A stretch of 25,647 nucleotides of DNA from Tannockella sp964372125 (GTDB lineage Bacteria > Bacillota_I > Bacilli_A > Erysipelotrichales > Coprobacillaceae): assembly GCA_964372125.1 (NCBI GenBank), contig CAYJPL010000029.1, positions 1-25,647 on the forward strand, given 5' to 3'. Shown piece after piece: positions 8,825 to 16,671 of the stretch. Below the pieces are notes generated by a model. The model had not been told where the DNA came from. It worked only from the letters and a program-made list of their open reading frames with translations, and ran no database searches. Both the position numbers and the translations under genes were made by a program. Each line of letters starts with the position of its first letter. Within the stretch, counting starts at the first letter, position 1.

Positions 8825-8830
8825 ATTATA
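8825..8830 (-). promoter_or_regulatory. Probable -10 element for ygiQ
   Basis: A TATAAT hexamer on the minus strand lies just downstream of the recO terminator and upstream of ygiQ. A second TATAAT lies at 8832-8837, inside the 12-bp palindrome ACATTATAATGT. No convincing -35 is visible because the upstream bases are the terminator T-run, so which hexamer is used is unclear. Confidence 0.4.
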
Positions 8831-8843
8831 CATTATAATGTCC

Positions 8844-8872
8844 AAAAAAAAAGACAAAATCTACATTTTGCC
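8844..8872 (-). terminator. Intrinsic terminator at the recO stop codon
   Basis: GGCAAAAT-GTAG-ATTTTGTC forms an 8-bp stem (one G-U) followed by nine Ts on the minus strand. The recO TAG stop lies in the 4-nt loop. It should end the exporter-ybeY-cdd-era-recO transcript. Confidence 0.88.
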
Positions 8873-9625
8873 TCTTAATTTTTGTAATTGTTTTAAAAAC
8901 TTCCTTGTTTGAAAGATTAATCCTGTGAAGTCATCAATAAACTGCTCCATAATGCTACTAATTTGTTCTAGCTGTACCTGCTCTATTTTTATTTTATCAA
9001 TATTTTTAATTGTACATTTATTAATATGTCGAAACGCTTTTAGGATTGTAGTATCATATTGTCTATCAAATCGTGTTATACAATTTTTACAAACAAAACC
9101 ACCACCAGAATGACTAATTGCGATAATGTCATGTTGATTACCACATTGGCAACATTCATCAACCTGCAACGAACTTCCAGTCACCTCTAAAATAAATGCC
9201 ATATATATTACGTATATTAGTTGTGGAACATATCCATTTTCAAGTGCTAGCAATGAATTTAGCAACGTATCATAGATGTATATATCTGGTTGATTTTCAT
9301 CACATTCCTTATATATGAATTCACAAAAAAAACTAGCTAGTGTCTCTAATTCTATATCTGTTTTAATATGTTTAAAGAAATCTATTGGCGATGCTTTTAT
9401 TAACGTACTAATTCCTTTTCGAACTACTATATTAAATTCGCTCAGTGTTAAACTTTGACATCCAGCCATATTTTTACTCGTGATTTTTTTAATACCACGC
9501 GCATGAATTGTCAGCCTTCCATATTCTTTTGTATAGACTTGTAATAGAGCATCATTTTCTTTGTATGGTATACTTTTTAAAACAATGCCACTACAAACAT
9601 TCGACTCTTTAATAGTCATCTTCAT
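8861..9625 (-). CDS. recO: DNA repair protein RecO
   Basis: This is the recombination mediator RecO, which loads RecA onto SSB-coated single-stranded DNA with RecR. The N-terminal OB-fold carries the family pattern SGIVLKSIPYKENDALLQVYT and KEYGRLTIHARGIKK. The C-terminal zinc finger is visible as CCQC (about 158-161) and CKNC (about 179-182). At about 254 residues it is of normal length. The start is uncertain: TTG at 9634, ATG at 9625 and ATG at 9619 are in frame, all overlapping the 3' end of era, and no clear ribosome site decides between them. I chose the ATG at 9625. The era-recO order is conserved in Firmicutes. Confidence 0.93.
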   Translation of the reverse strand: MKMTIKESNVCSGIVLKSIPYKENDALLQVYTKEYGRLTIHARGIKKITSKNMAGCQSLTLSEFNIVVRKGISTLIKASPIDFFKHIKTDIELETLASFFCEFIYKECDENQPDIYIYDTLLNSLLALENGYVPQLIYVIYMAFILEVTGSSLQVDECCQCGNQHDIIAISHSGGGFVCKNCITRFDRQYDTTILKAFRHINKCTIKNIDKIKIEQVQLEQISSIMEQFIDDFTGLIFQTRKFLKQLQKLRGKM

Positions 9626-10505
9626 TATACCCAAATTCTTTTAGGTACTTTTGTTTATTACGCCAGTCTCTTTCAACTTTTACAAATAATTCTAAATACA
9701 CATTTGTTTGTAAAAATCTTTTCATGTCTTTTCTTGCAGCTAATTTTATTTTTTTAATTAGCTGTCCACCTTTTCCAACCACAATCCCTTTTTGGCTTTG
9801 ACGATCCACAACAATTGTTGCATAAACCTCTACTTCACCTGGCTCTGTTTCTGCCATTCGTTCAATAACAATTGCAACACTGTGCGGTACTTCCTCACGA
9901 GTAAAATACAGTACTTTTTCACGTATAAATTCAGCCATAATAAAACGTTCAGGGTGATCAGTCATTTGATCGCTTGGATAATACATCACACCAGGTTGTA
10001 AATATTTTTTTACAGTATCTAGTAATGTTGTAACATTAATATTTTCAAGTGCACTAATTGGTATTATTTGTTCAAAATCAAATAATTCTTGCCATTGCTG
10101 CACCTTTTTCATTGCTTCTTCTTTAGTCACTGTTTCTACTTTAGATAAAAGCAAAAATACTGGTCCATCAGCTTCTTTCAATCGCTCAATAATAAATCGA
10201 TCCCCTCTACCTATCGCTTCATTAGCTGGTGCCATAAATAAAACAATATCAACTCCAAATATACTGTTTAATGCAGTTGAATTCATAAATGTTCCTAAAC
10301 GATCTTGGGGTTTATGGATTCCTGGAGTATCCATAAAGATAATTTGCGATTCTTCATCAGTATAAATCCCTTGTATTGTATTTCTTGTGGTTTGTGCTAC
10401 ATCCGACATGATTGCAAGCTTAGTTTCAAGAATTTGATTCATTAATGTTGACTTTCCAACATTTGGTCTTCCTACTATACTAATAAATCCTGATTTAAAT
10501 GTCAT
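9609..10505 (-). CDS. era: GTPase Era
   Basis: This is the essential GTPase that binds 16S rRNA near its 3' end and helps mature the 30S subunit. G1 is GRPNVGKST (12-20), G3 is DTPG (59-62) and G5 is SAL (151-153). The C-terminal KH domain carries GKGGQLI (244-250). The G4 motif, normally NKxD, reads S121-K-V-E124, changing both guanine-contacting positions conservatively. The rest of the protein is full length (298 residues) and conserved. Its ATG overlaps the cdd stop by 4 nt (ATGA), and its end overlaps recO, so this block is translated as a coupled unit. Confidence 0.96.
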   Translation of the reverse strand: MTFKSGFISIVGRPNVGKSTLMNQILETKLAIMSDVAQTTRNTIQGIYTDEESQIIFMDTPGIHKPQDRLGTFMNSTALNSIFGVDIVLFMAPANEAIGRGDRFIIERLKEADGPVFLLLSKVETVTKEEAMKKVQQWQELFDFEQIIPISALENINVTTLLDTVKKYLQPGVMYYPSDQMTDHPERFIMAEFIREKVLYFTREEVPHSVAIVIERMAETEPGEVEVYATIVVDRQSQKGIVVGKGGQLIKKIKLAARKDMKRFLQTNVYLELFVKVERDWRNKQKYLKEFGYNEDDY

Positions 10506-10897
10506 AAATAATCTCCTGTAAATGCATATGGTAATAAATCATTAATTGTTAAAATAATATGTGAGTTATCATTTGCAAGAATAATTGGTGTTGAACCATC
10601 TAACAACTCAGCAAGTACTTGCAAACACGACCCACAAGGTTTTACTACCTCATCACTACTTGCGATTATCGCAAGTGCTTTAATATCTTGTTTACGATAT
10701 CCATTACTATATGCACTAAATATCGCATTACGTTCTGCACACATCGTTGAGCCATATGCTGCATTTTCAATATTTGTTCCAACAATAAATGTACCATCTT
10801 TTAACTCTATACAGGCACCAACCTGAAAGTTGGAATACGGACTATAACTATTTTTTCTTGCATCACTTGCCATTTGTAAAACTTTATCAAACTCCAT
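10502..10897 (-). CDS. cdd: Cytidine deaminase
   Basis: This is the pyrimidine-salvage enzyme that converts cytidine or deoxycytidine to uridine or deoxyuridine. It is the short homotetrameric type of 131 residues. Zinc ligands and the catalytic Glu are visible: C53-A-E55 in MCAERNAI, and C88/C91 in KPCGSCLQV. The substrate-binding stretch SPYSNFQVGA is at 19-28. The start lies 4 nt after ybeY, and the end overlaps era (ATGA). B. subtilis has dgkA between ybeY and cdd; that gene is absent here. Confidence 0.96.
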   Translation of the reverse strand: MEFDKVLQMASDARKNSYSPYSNFQVGACIELKDGTFIVGTNIENAAYGSTMCAERNAIFSAYSNGYRKQDIKALAIIASSDEVVKPCGSCLQVLAELLDGSTPIILANDNSHIILTINDLLPYAFTGDYL

Positions 10898-10901
10898 AAA
10901 T

Positions 10902-11360
10902 TTACCTCCAAATTTCCATTTTATCTAATATTTGTTTTTGCATTGCAATCATTTCTTTTTCATCATCTTCTTCCATATGATCATACCCAAGTAAATGCAA
11001 CAATCCATGTGTGAATAAAAAACACATTTCTCTTTCTATAGAATGTTCATATTCATCTGCTTGCATACTTGCATGTTCGATAGATATAAAAATATCTCCT
11101 AATGTTCTTGGTTGCCCAGGACAATAAAACTGTTCACTATCCTCAAGTGCAAAACTAATCACATCTGTTGATTTATCAATATTTCGATATTCTTTATTTA
11201 TTTCATGTATTTTCTTATCATCTACAAAGATACATGATAATTCTACATCATCTTCAACTTTCAATAAGTCACAAGTTATTTCTACAATCTTGTTATACTT
11301 TTCTTCATACGCATTTTCAAAGTTCTCAACTTCGACTAAATATGCTACATCAATTTCCAT
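10902..11360 (-). CDS. ybeY: rRNA maturation endoribonuclease YbeY
   Basis: This is a zinc-dependent endoribonuclease involved in 16S rRNA 3' maturation and ribosome quality control. The signature HGLLHLLGYDH (118-128) supplies the three metal-binding histidines H118, H122 and H128. The upstream conserved stretch EYRNIDKSTDVISF (57-70) contains the family arginine. I chose the ATG at 11360 (152 residues) because TGGAGA lies 9 nt before it. An in-frame ATG at 11375 lies inside the exporter gene and has no comparable site. The gene starts 4 nt after the exporter stop codon, so its expression probably depends on the exporter promoter. With Era encoded two genes downstream, the operon holds two 16S-processing factors. 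Confidence 0.94.
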   Translation of the reverse strand: MEIDVAYLVEVENFENAYEEKYNKIVEITCDLLKVEDDVELSCIFVDDKKIHEINKEYRNIDKSTDVISFALEDSEQFYCPGQPRTLGDIFISIEHASMQADEYEHSIEREMCFLFTHGLLHLLGYDHMEEDDEKEMIAMQKQILDKMEIWR

Positions 11361-11364
11361 AATA

Positions 11365-13404
11365 CTAATCTCCATATGTTATTTTTCCATCTTTAATTAT
11401 AACACACCCAAAGCGGGTATTCACTATATTTGTTTGGTGTCCCACAAATACGACAATCATATTTGGGAAAGTAATAGTAACATACTCTAATAATAAATTC
11501 ACTTGTTTTTCACTAATATTGCAACATGCCTCGTCAAGTAAAAGCACATCCGGCTTTATTAGTAAAGCACGTAATATTAAGATTAACTGTCTTTGCCCAC
11601 TAGAAATATTACTACCGCTATTATCAACAATACAGTCTAACATATCCATAAAATATTCTATCTCTAGAATGCAACATAAGTTTTTTATTATCGACATTTT
11701 GTCTGTATCGCCTAAGTGAATATTGAAACCTATTGACTCATTAAAAAGTGGACTATCCTTTTCAAGATATATTATCCTGCGTAATAACATTTTTATATCC
11801 ACGTCATTAATTACTTTATTATTGATTAGAATTTGACCTTTTTGGACTTTATCATAGGCTACAAGTAACTTTAATAATGTAGACTTTCCACAGCCCACAT
11901 CGCCTTTTAAAAATATACTTTTGGTAATCACTAGATTTATATTTTCAAATATATATGGTCCGTATCCATATCCATAACTTACATATTCAAATGTAAGTTT
12001 ATGTATGTTATGGATTTTTGATTTCTTTTTTACTTTATGTGGTAATAATTGTTTATACCTCTCATACACTAACCACTGTTCTTGTTGTGTAGTTAACAAC
12101 ATTATTATATGCACTATTGGCTCAATAGTATAATTAATTAACATATAGATAAAGATAATTGTACCAACTGTAGTAGAACTTCTTTCAAGTAATATGTATC
12201 CATATACTATAATTATAAATAGTAAGCACTGTACAACAACTTGTAGACCGTATTGAATTTTTGACAATAAAACAATGTTTTTTATTTCCAATTTTTGTTG
12301 TTTTAGGAAGTGATATTGTAGTTTTTCTTTGAAAAAACGCACCTTGGAAAACTGTTGTATCATAAAACGATTTTCTAAACCTTCATTTACGACAGTGTGC
12401 ATTTGATCTTGTTTTTCAATGAACTCTTTTTCAATAATTTTTACTTTTTTAAGTATCAAAGTACCAACTACTATAATTGCTACTAAAGTCATTAAAAATA
12501 ATACTCCGACTAGTCCATCAATAAAAAATAATGAAATTATTATTACTAATAAAAATATACCATCAACAAATATTGTTTGAAAGGTATCTGTAACTTGTTG
12601 TATAAATGGATATAATTGTTGAATTTTCAAAAGATAACTTGGTGCTTCATGCATTGCTTGAATTGATCTTTTTTGATAAAAAACATGTTGCATTGTATAG
12701 AGAATAAATCTTTGTTCACTTTGTTTTTTTATTTGTAACTGTACTGTCATCTTTACATACTCCATTAAAATCTTTATTCCATTACTAAACATAAAAAATA
12801 ATGTTATACCTATAAAGTAATAGAGGGTTAACTTACTATAAGAATCTATAAATATTTGAAAGTACATTGAGTTGAATATTTGTAATAGTGCAATAATGAT
12901 ACTTATGGAGATTATTCTTATAAGCATTACTTTGTACATCTTTGCATAGTTCATGATGAAGTATAAATATTTTTCATCATTATTGTTTTCTTTATATATG
13001 CCAACTTGTTCAATACATATTATTACACCTTGGTATATTTGCTCGAACTGCTTAATGTTAAGTGTCTTTGTTTCTCCAACTGGATCATTAATAGTAATAT
13101 GATTATTTTTGATTTTTGTAACAACTACATAGTGGGGAAGTTCATCACGTAAACAATGTGCTATTAGTGGTAGGTGTTTTACAAATAGCATTTCATCTAT
13201 TGTGGCTAAATATGACTTTGCATTGATATTATAGTGCTCTAAACAAGCAATCATTCCATAAATAGTTACCCCATTTTGAGTTTCCTTTGCATAATGTTTT
13301 ATATCATGTAGCGATATATATCTATGATGAAAATGTAAAATCATTTTTAGACATGCACTTCCACAGCTATATCTTGTATCTTGTTTATATAGTGGTATCT
13401 TCAT
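11365..13404 (-). CDS. Peptidase-containing ABC exporter (C39 peptidase, bacteriocin/peptide type)
   Basis: This is a 679-residue peptidase-containing ABC transporter of the ComA/LagD-like class, which cleaves double-glycine leader peptides and exports the product. The N-terminal C39 peptidase looks active: Q8, C14 in YSCGSACL, H91 in ELPHYVV and D107 in INDPVG. Six membrane helices fall at about 157-180, 193-212, 278-297, 300-318, 385-405 and 413-433. The ATPase has Walker A GDVGCGKS (501-508), signature ISSGQRQ (600-606), Walker B LLLDE (to E625) and switch H656. The Q-loop position reads YLEKD, with Lys549 where Gln is usual, and the D-loop SALD-like motif is CNIS. AGGAGG precedes the ATG. 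No precursor peptide, accessory protein or immunity gene is visible nearby. It heads the ybeY-cdd-era-recO run. Confidence 0.88.
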   Translation of the reverse strand: MKIPLYKQDTRYSCGSACLKMILHFHHRYISLHDIKHYAKETQNGVTIYGMIACLEHYNINAKSYLATIDEMLFVKHLPLIAHCLRDELPHYVVVTKIKNNHITINDPVGETKTLNIKQFEQIYQGVIICIEQVGIYKENNNDEKYLYFIMNYAKMYKVMLIRIISISIIIALLQIFNSMYFQIFIDSYSKLTLYYFIGITLFFMFSNGIKILMEYVKMTVQLQIKKQSEQRFILYTMQHVFYQKRSIQAMHEAPSYLLKIQQLYPFIQQVTDTFQTIFVDGIFLLVIIISLFFIDGLVGVLFLMTLVAIIVVGTLILKKVKIIEKEFIEKQDQMHTVVNEGLENRFMIQQFSKVRFFKEKLQYHFLKQQKLEIKNIVLLSKIQYGLQVVVQCLLFIIIVYGYILLERSSTTVGTIIFIYMLINYTIEPIVHIIMLLTTQQEQWLVYERYKQLLPHKVKKKSKIHNIHKLTFEYVSYGYGYGPYIFENINLVITKSIFLKGDVGCGKSTLLKLLVAYDKVQKGQILINNKVINDVDIKMLLRRIIYLEKDSPLFNESIGFNIHLGDTDKMSIIKNLCCILEIEYFMDMLDCIVDNSGSNISSGQRQLILILRALLIKPDVLLLDEACCNISEKQVNLLLEYVTITFPNMIVVFVGHQTNIVNTRFGCVIIKDGKITYGD

Positions 13405-13418
13405 AGTAACCTCCTACT

Positions 13419-13424
13419 ATTATA
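13419..13424 (-). promoter_or_regulatory. Probable -10 element for the exporter operon
   Basis: TATAAT on the minus strand lies only about 14 nt before the exporter ATG, between the ABC-F terminator and the AGGAGG site. No good -35 is seen. If used, it would give a very short leader starting near the ribosome site. TATAGT slightly upstream is an alternative. Confidence 0.35.
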
Positions 13425-13448
13425 TACAACTATACATTTAGAATTACT

Positions 13449-13477
13449 AAAAAAATCGTACAAGTATGTACGATTTT
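13449..13477 (-). terminator. Intrinsic terminator after the ABC-F gene
   Basis: A perfect 11-bp stem (AAAATCGTACA / TGTACGATTTT, loop TACT) ends in a run of seven Ts on the minus strand, 3 nt after the ABC-F stop codon. It separates the ABC-F gene from the exporter operon. Confidence 0.92.
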
Positions 13478-13480
13478 GCA

Positions 13481-15076
13481 TTATTTTAAATTTTCTTTAT
13501 ATTCTAAGTATTCATCAAATGATGATAATCTATCAATTGTTCCGTCTTCCGTGAATTCAATGACACGGTTTGCGATAGTTTGAACAAATTGATGGTCATG
13601 ACTTGCAAAAAGCATGTTTTCTTTAAACGCTATTAAACCTTGATTTAATGCTTGAATACTTTCTAAGTCTAAATGATTTGTAGGATCATCAAATACTAAT
13701 ACATTTGCATCATTCATCATCATTTTAGCTAACATACAACGAACCTTTTCTCCTCCAGATAAAACACTAGCTTTTTTAAGCGCTTCCTCTCCAGAAAATA
13801 ACATTCTTCCTAGCCATCCACGTAAATCTTGCTCATATTCATCTTTACTAGAGTATTGGCGTAACCAATCAACTAATGACAAATCACAACCATTAAAGAA
13901 TTCTGAATTATCTTTTGGGAAATAGCTTTGTTTTGTAGTAACACCCCATTGGAACGTACCTTCATCAGCATCCATTTCACCTTCAATGATTTTAAAGAAT
14001 GTTGTAACTGCAATATCATCACCAACAAATACAACTTTTTCCTTTGGATTAATTGATAAAGAAACGTTATTAAGAACTTTTTTTCCATCAATCGTTTTTG
14101 ATAAACCATCTACATTTAAGATGATGTTTCCCACTTCACGTTCTGCCTTAAATGAAATAAATGGATATCTACGTAGTGAAGGTTTGATATCTGTCATTTC
14201 AAGGTTATCTAGTAATTTTTTTCTTGATGTTGCTTGCTTAGCTTTTGATGCATTAGCACTAAATCGAGCAATAAATTCCTCTAACTCTTTTTTCTTAGCT
14301 TCAGCTTTTTTATTTATATCTTTTGCTTGTCGCACTTGCATTTGACTATATTCATACCAGAAGTCATAGTTACCTACATATAGTTGCACTTTACTATAGT
14401 CGATATCTGCAATATGCGTACATACTTTATTTAAGAAGTAACGGTCATGTGATACAACGATTACTGTATTTTTAAAGTTCATTAAGAAATTTTCTAGCCA
14501 TCGAATACTTTTCAGGTCTAAGTTATTTGTAGGCTCATCTAATAATAATACATCTGGATCACCAAATAGCGCTTGTGCTAATAATACTTTTACCTTTTGT
14601 GAACCTTCTAAATCTTTCATTTTTAACTCATGAAATTCAGTTGTAACACCTAATCCATTTAGTAGTATTTCAGCATCTACCTCGGCATTCCAACCATCCA
14701 TCTCAGCAAATTCACCTTCTAATTCACCTAAACGAATACCATCATCATCATTAAAATCTGGTTTTGCATATAAGACTTCTTTTTCTTGCATAATTTCATA
14801 CAGTCTTTTATTACCCATCATTACCGTTTCGATTACACCATTTTCTTCATAAGCAAATTGATCCTGTTTTAAGATCGATAAACGTTTTCCAGGATCGATT
14901 ACTACTTCACCTTTATTTGCTTCTATTTCTCCAGATAATATCTTTAAAAAAGTACTTTTCCCTGCACCATTAGCACCAATTATTCCATAACAGTTTCCGT
15001 CTGTAAATTTAACTGATACATTTTCAAATAGTGCTCTATCACCATATCTTAGGGAGATATTTTGTGTTGTTATCAT
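13481..15076 (-). CDS. ABC-F family ATPase (YkpA/YbiT-like)
   Basis: This is a soluble tandem ATPase of the ABC-F family, whose members act on ribosomes; it has 531 residues and no membrane segment. NBD1 has Walker A GANGAGKST (34-42), a non-standard signature LEGSQ (156-160), Walker B LLLDE with D180/E181, and H210. A charged linker at about 240-300 contains the interdomain region. NBD2 has a degenerate Walker A G-D-D-I-A-V-T-T-F (352-360) with no lysine, a good signature LSGGE (439-443), D463/D464 in Walker B, and H493. The C-terminal text (GTFQWGVTT, YFPKDNSEFF, HQFVQTIANRVIE) fits the YkpA/YbiT subgroup. The ATG at 15076 has TAGGAGG 8 nt upstream; an upstream in-frame start at 15106 lacks one. 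It is monocistronic between two terminators. Confidence 0.9.
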   Translation of the reverse strand: MITTQNISLRYGDRALFENVSVKFTDGNCYGIIGANGAGKSTFLKILSGEIEANKGEVVIDPGKRLSILKQDQFAYEENGVIETVMMGNKRLYEIMQEKEVLYAKPDFNDDDGIRLGELEGEFAEMDGWNAEVDAEILLNGLGVTTEFHELKMKDLEGSQKVKVLLAQALFGDPDVLLLDEPTNNLDLKSIRWLENFLMNFKNTVIVVSHDRYFLNKVCTHIADIDYSKVQLYVGNYDFWYEYSQMQVRQAKDINKKAEAKKKELEEFIARFSANASKAKQATSRKKLLDNLEMTDIKPSLRRYPFISFKAEREVGNIILNVDGLSKTIDGKKVLNNVSLSINPKEKVVFVGDDIAVTTFFKIIEGEMDADEGTFQWGVTTKQSYFPKDNSEFFNGCDLSLVDWLRQYSSKDEYEQDLRGWLGRMLFSGEEALKKASVLSGGEKVRCMLAKMMMNDANVLVFDDPTNHLDLESIQALNQGLIAFKENMLFASHDHQFVQTIANRVIEFTEDGTIDRLSSFDEYLEYKENLK

Positions 15077-15143
15077 GTATTTTCCTCCTACATTTTGCCT
15101 ACACATTATTACATAGTTTAGGCAATATTACAATCATATAAAC

Positions 15144-15167
15144 AAAAAAAGTAGTCAAGCCACTTTT
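15144..15167 (-). terminator. Intrinsic terminator of the rodZ-pgsA-pncC-recA operon
   Basis: AAAAGTGG-CTTGA-CTACTTTT (8-bp stem, one G-U) runs into further Ts on the minus strand. The 5' arm overlaps the recA TAA stop. Bases 15077-15143 hold only the ABC-F leader; a weak TTGTAA/AATAAT pair there could be its promoter. Confidence 0.82.
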
Positions 15168-16182
15168 ATTGTTGTTCAAATAATAGTTCTTCTTTTAATG
15201 CAAGTTCTATTTCTTCCATTATAGTTGGGTTCTGTTCTAAAAAGTTTTTAGAATTTTCACGGCCTTGACCAATTTTTTCACCTTTATAAGCATACCAAGC
15301 ACCAGACTTTTCAACTACGTCTTTTTCCACTGCTAAATCTAAGACTTCACCTGTTCTAGAAATACCTTTTCCATAAATTATATCTACTTGTGTTGTTTTA
15401 AATGGTGGTGCTACTTTATTCTTAACAACTTTTATGTTTGCTTTATTCCCCATAATATCTGTTCCATTTTTTATAGCTTCAGATTTACGTATTTCTACAC
15501 GTACTGAAGAGTAGAATTTTAACGCTCTACCACCAGTTGTAGTTTCAGGATTTCCAAACATGATACCAATTTTTTCACGTAATTGATTAATAAATATAAT
15601 AGTACATGTAGTTTTGTTCATTACACCTGATAGTTTACGCAAGGCTTTAGACATTAAACGAGCTTGTAACCCCATTTGTTGTTCTCCCATTTCACCATCT
15701 AATTCTACTTGTGGAACTAATGCTGCAACTGAGTCGATCACAACTAAATCAATTGCACCTGAACGAACTAATGTTTCTGCAATCTCTAGACCTTGTTCAC
15801 CTGAATCTGGTTGTGACAAAATAAGTTCTTCTATATTTACTCCTAGGTTTTTTGCATATACTGGATCGATGGCATGTTCTGCATCAATAAACGCGGCTCT
15901 TCCACCTTGTTTTTGTACCTCAGCTATTGCGTGTAGTGTTAGTGTTGTTTTACCGCTAGATTCAGGTCCGTATATTTCGATAATACGCCCCTTAGGATAA
16001 CCACCTATTCCTAATGCAATATCAAGAGTTAGTGATCCTGATGGAATAACATCTACATTCACTGCAGTACGATCTCCTAGTTTCATTACAGATCCCTTTC
16101 CAAATTGTTTTTCAATTTGTCGGATTGCATCATCTAATGCTTGTTGTTTTTTATCATCAACTTTTGTTTTTTTATCACTCAT
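15166..16182 (-). CDS. recA: Recombinase RecA
   Basis: This is the homologous-recombination and SOS-inducing ATPase of 338 residues. Walker A is GPESSGKTT (72-80), and the conserved EIYGPESSGKTTLTLHAIAE and GEQALEI-like stretches are present (here GEQGLEIAETL). The L2 region FINQLREKIGIMFGNPETTTGGRALKFY is intact in the sequence. The C-terminal tail is short, acidic and glutamine-rich. GGAAGGTG precedes the ATG, 15 nt after pncC. I see no LexA-type box (GAACATATGTTC-like) next to the gene; it is the last gene of the rodZ operon, so SOS control would have to act elsewhere. Confidence 0.98.
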   Translation of the reverse strand: MSDKKTKVDDKKQQALDDAIRQIEKQFGKGSVMKLGDRTAVNVDVIPSGSLTLDIALGIGGYPKGRIIEIYGPESSGKTTLTLHAIAEVQKQGGRAAFIDAEHAIDPVYAKNLGVNIEELILSQPDSGEQGLEIAETLVRSGAIDLVVIDSVAALVPQVELDGEMGEQQMGLQARLMSKALRKLSGVMNKTTCTIIFINQLREKIGIMFGNPETTTGGRALKFYSSVRVEIRKSEAIKNGTDIMGNKANIKVVKNKVAPPFKTTQVDIIYGKGISRTGEVLDLAVEKDVVEKSGAWYAYKGEKIGQGRENSKNFLEQNPTIMEEIELALKEELLFEQQ

Positions 16183-16197
16183 ATTTTCACCTTCCTA

Positions 16198-16671
16198 CTA
16201 TTTTATACAATAGTTTGCTTTTAATTTCTCTTTTAATTGTTTTATAACAAACTCAATTGCTTGATTTTGTATACTCCCTCTACTGCCTTTTAGATGCAAA
16301 GAAAATATATTTATATCATCATTTATATCAATACCAATATATACTTGGCCAACTTCTTTATTTTCGATAACAGTTGGACCCGCGTTTCCAGTAAAAGAAA
16401 CACAAATATCAACACCAAGTATTTCTCTTCCAGAAGTTGCCATTTGAGTTGCAACTTCATTACTAACAACACCATAACTTTCAATAGTGTCTCTTGATAT
16501 ATTTAATAATTTTTCTTTAATATCACTATGATATGTTATTAAACTTCCACGATATATAGACGATACGCCAGGGTATTGTCCAATTGACGCAGCAAATTTT
16601 CCTGCTGTGAAACTTTCAACACTTCCAATAGTAAACTCCAACTCATTTAAAATAGTCAGTAATTCTTCCAT
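16198..16671 (-). CDS. pncC: Stand-alone CinA C-terminal domain protein, NMN deamidase (PncC-like)
   Basis: This is a 157-residue protein matching only the C-terminal domain of CinA. In the family this domain deamidates nicotinamide mononucleotide to nicotinate mononucleotide, recycling the by-product of NAD-dependent DNA ligase. The usual ESCTGG motif reads E19-S-F-T-A-G24, keeping the serine. Other landmarks are PGVSSIYRGSLITY (34-47), GVVSNEVA (67-74) and FTGNAGP (95-101, for TGIAGP). The upstream cinA molybdopterin-like domain is absent. The pgsA stop and this ATG overlap by one base (TAATG). In many Firmicutes full-length cinA lies between pgsA and recA, so this is the reduced form of that gene. 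Confidence 0.88.
   Translation of the reverse strand: MEELLTILNELEFTIGSVESFTAGKFAASIGQYPGVSSIYRGSLITYHSDIKEKLLNISRDTIESYGVVSNEVATQMATSGREILGVDICVSFTGNAGPTVIENKEVGQVYIGIDINDDINIFSLHLKGSRGSIQNQAIEFVIKQLKEKLKANYCIK

Noticed and set aside
13405..13480. Possible bacteriocin precursor next to the exporter
   Set aside because: The gap is fully occupied by a terminator, a -10 element and a ribosome site; there is no short frame with a double-glycine leader.
13986..14345. Plus-strand 119-codon frame in the ABC-F gene
   Set aside because: It is antisense to conserved ABC-F coding sequence and the predicted protein has no recognisable domain.
15614..16000. Plus-strand 128-codon frame inside recA
   Set aside because: It is antisense to the conserved RecA core; its Ser/Cys-rich product reflects the complementary codons.
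16198..16671. pncC as a pseudogene fragment of cinA
   Set aside because: It has its own start coupled to pgsA, an intact frame and conserved motifs; stand-alone PncC proteins are a known form.
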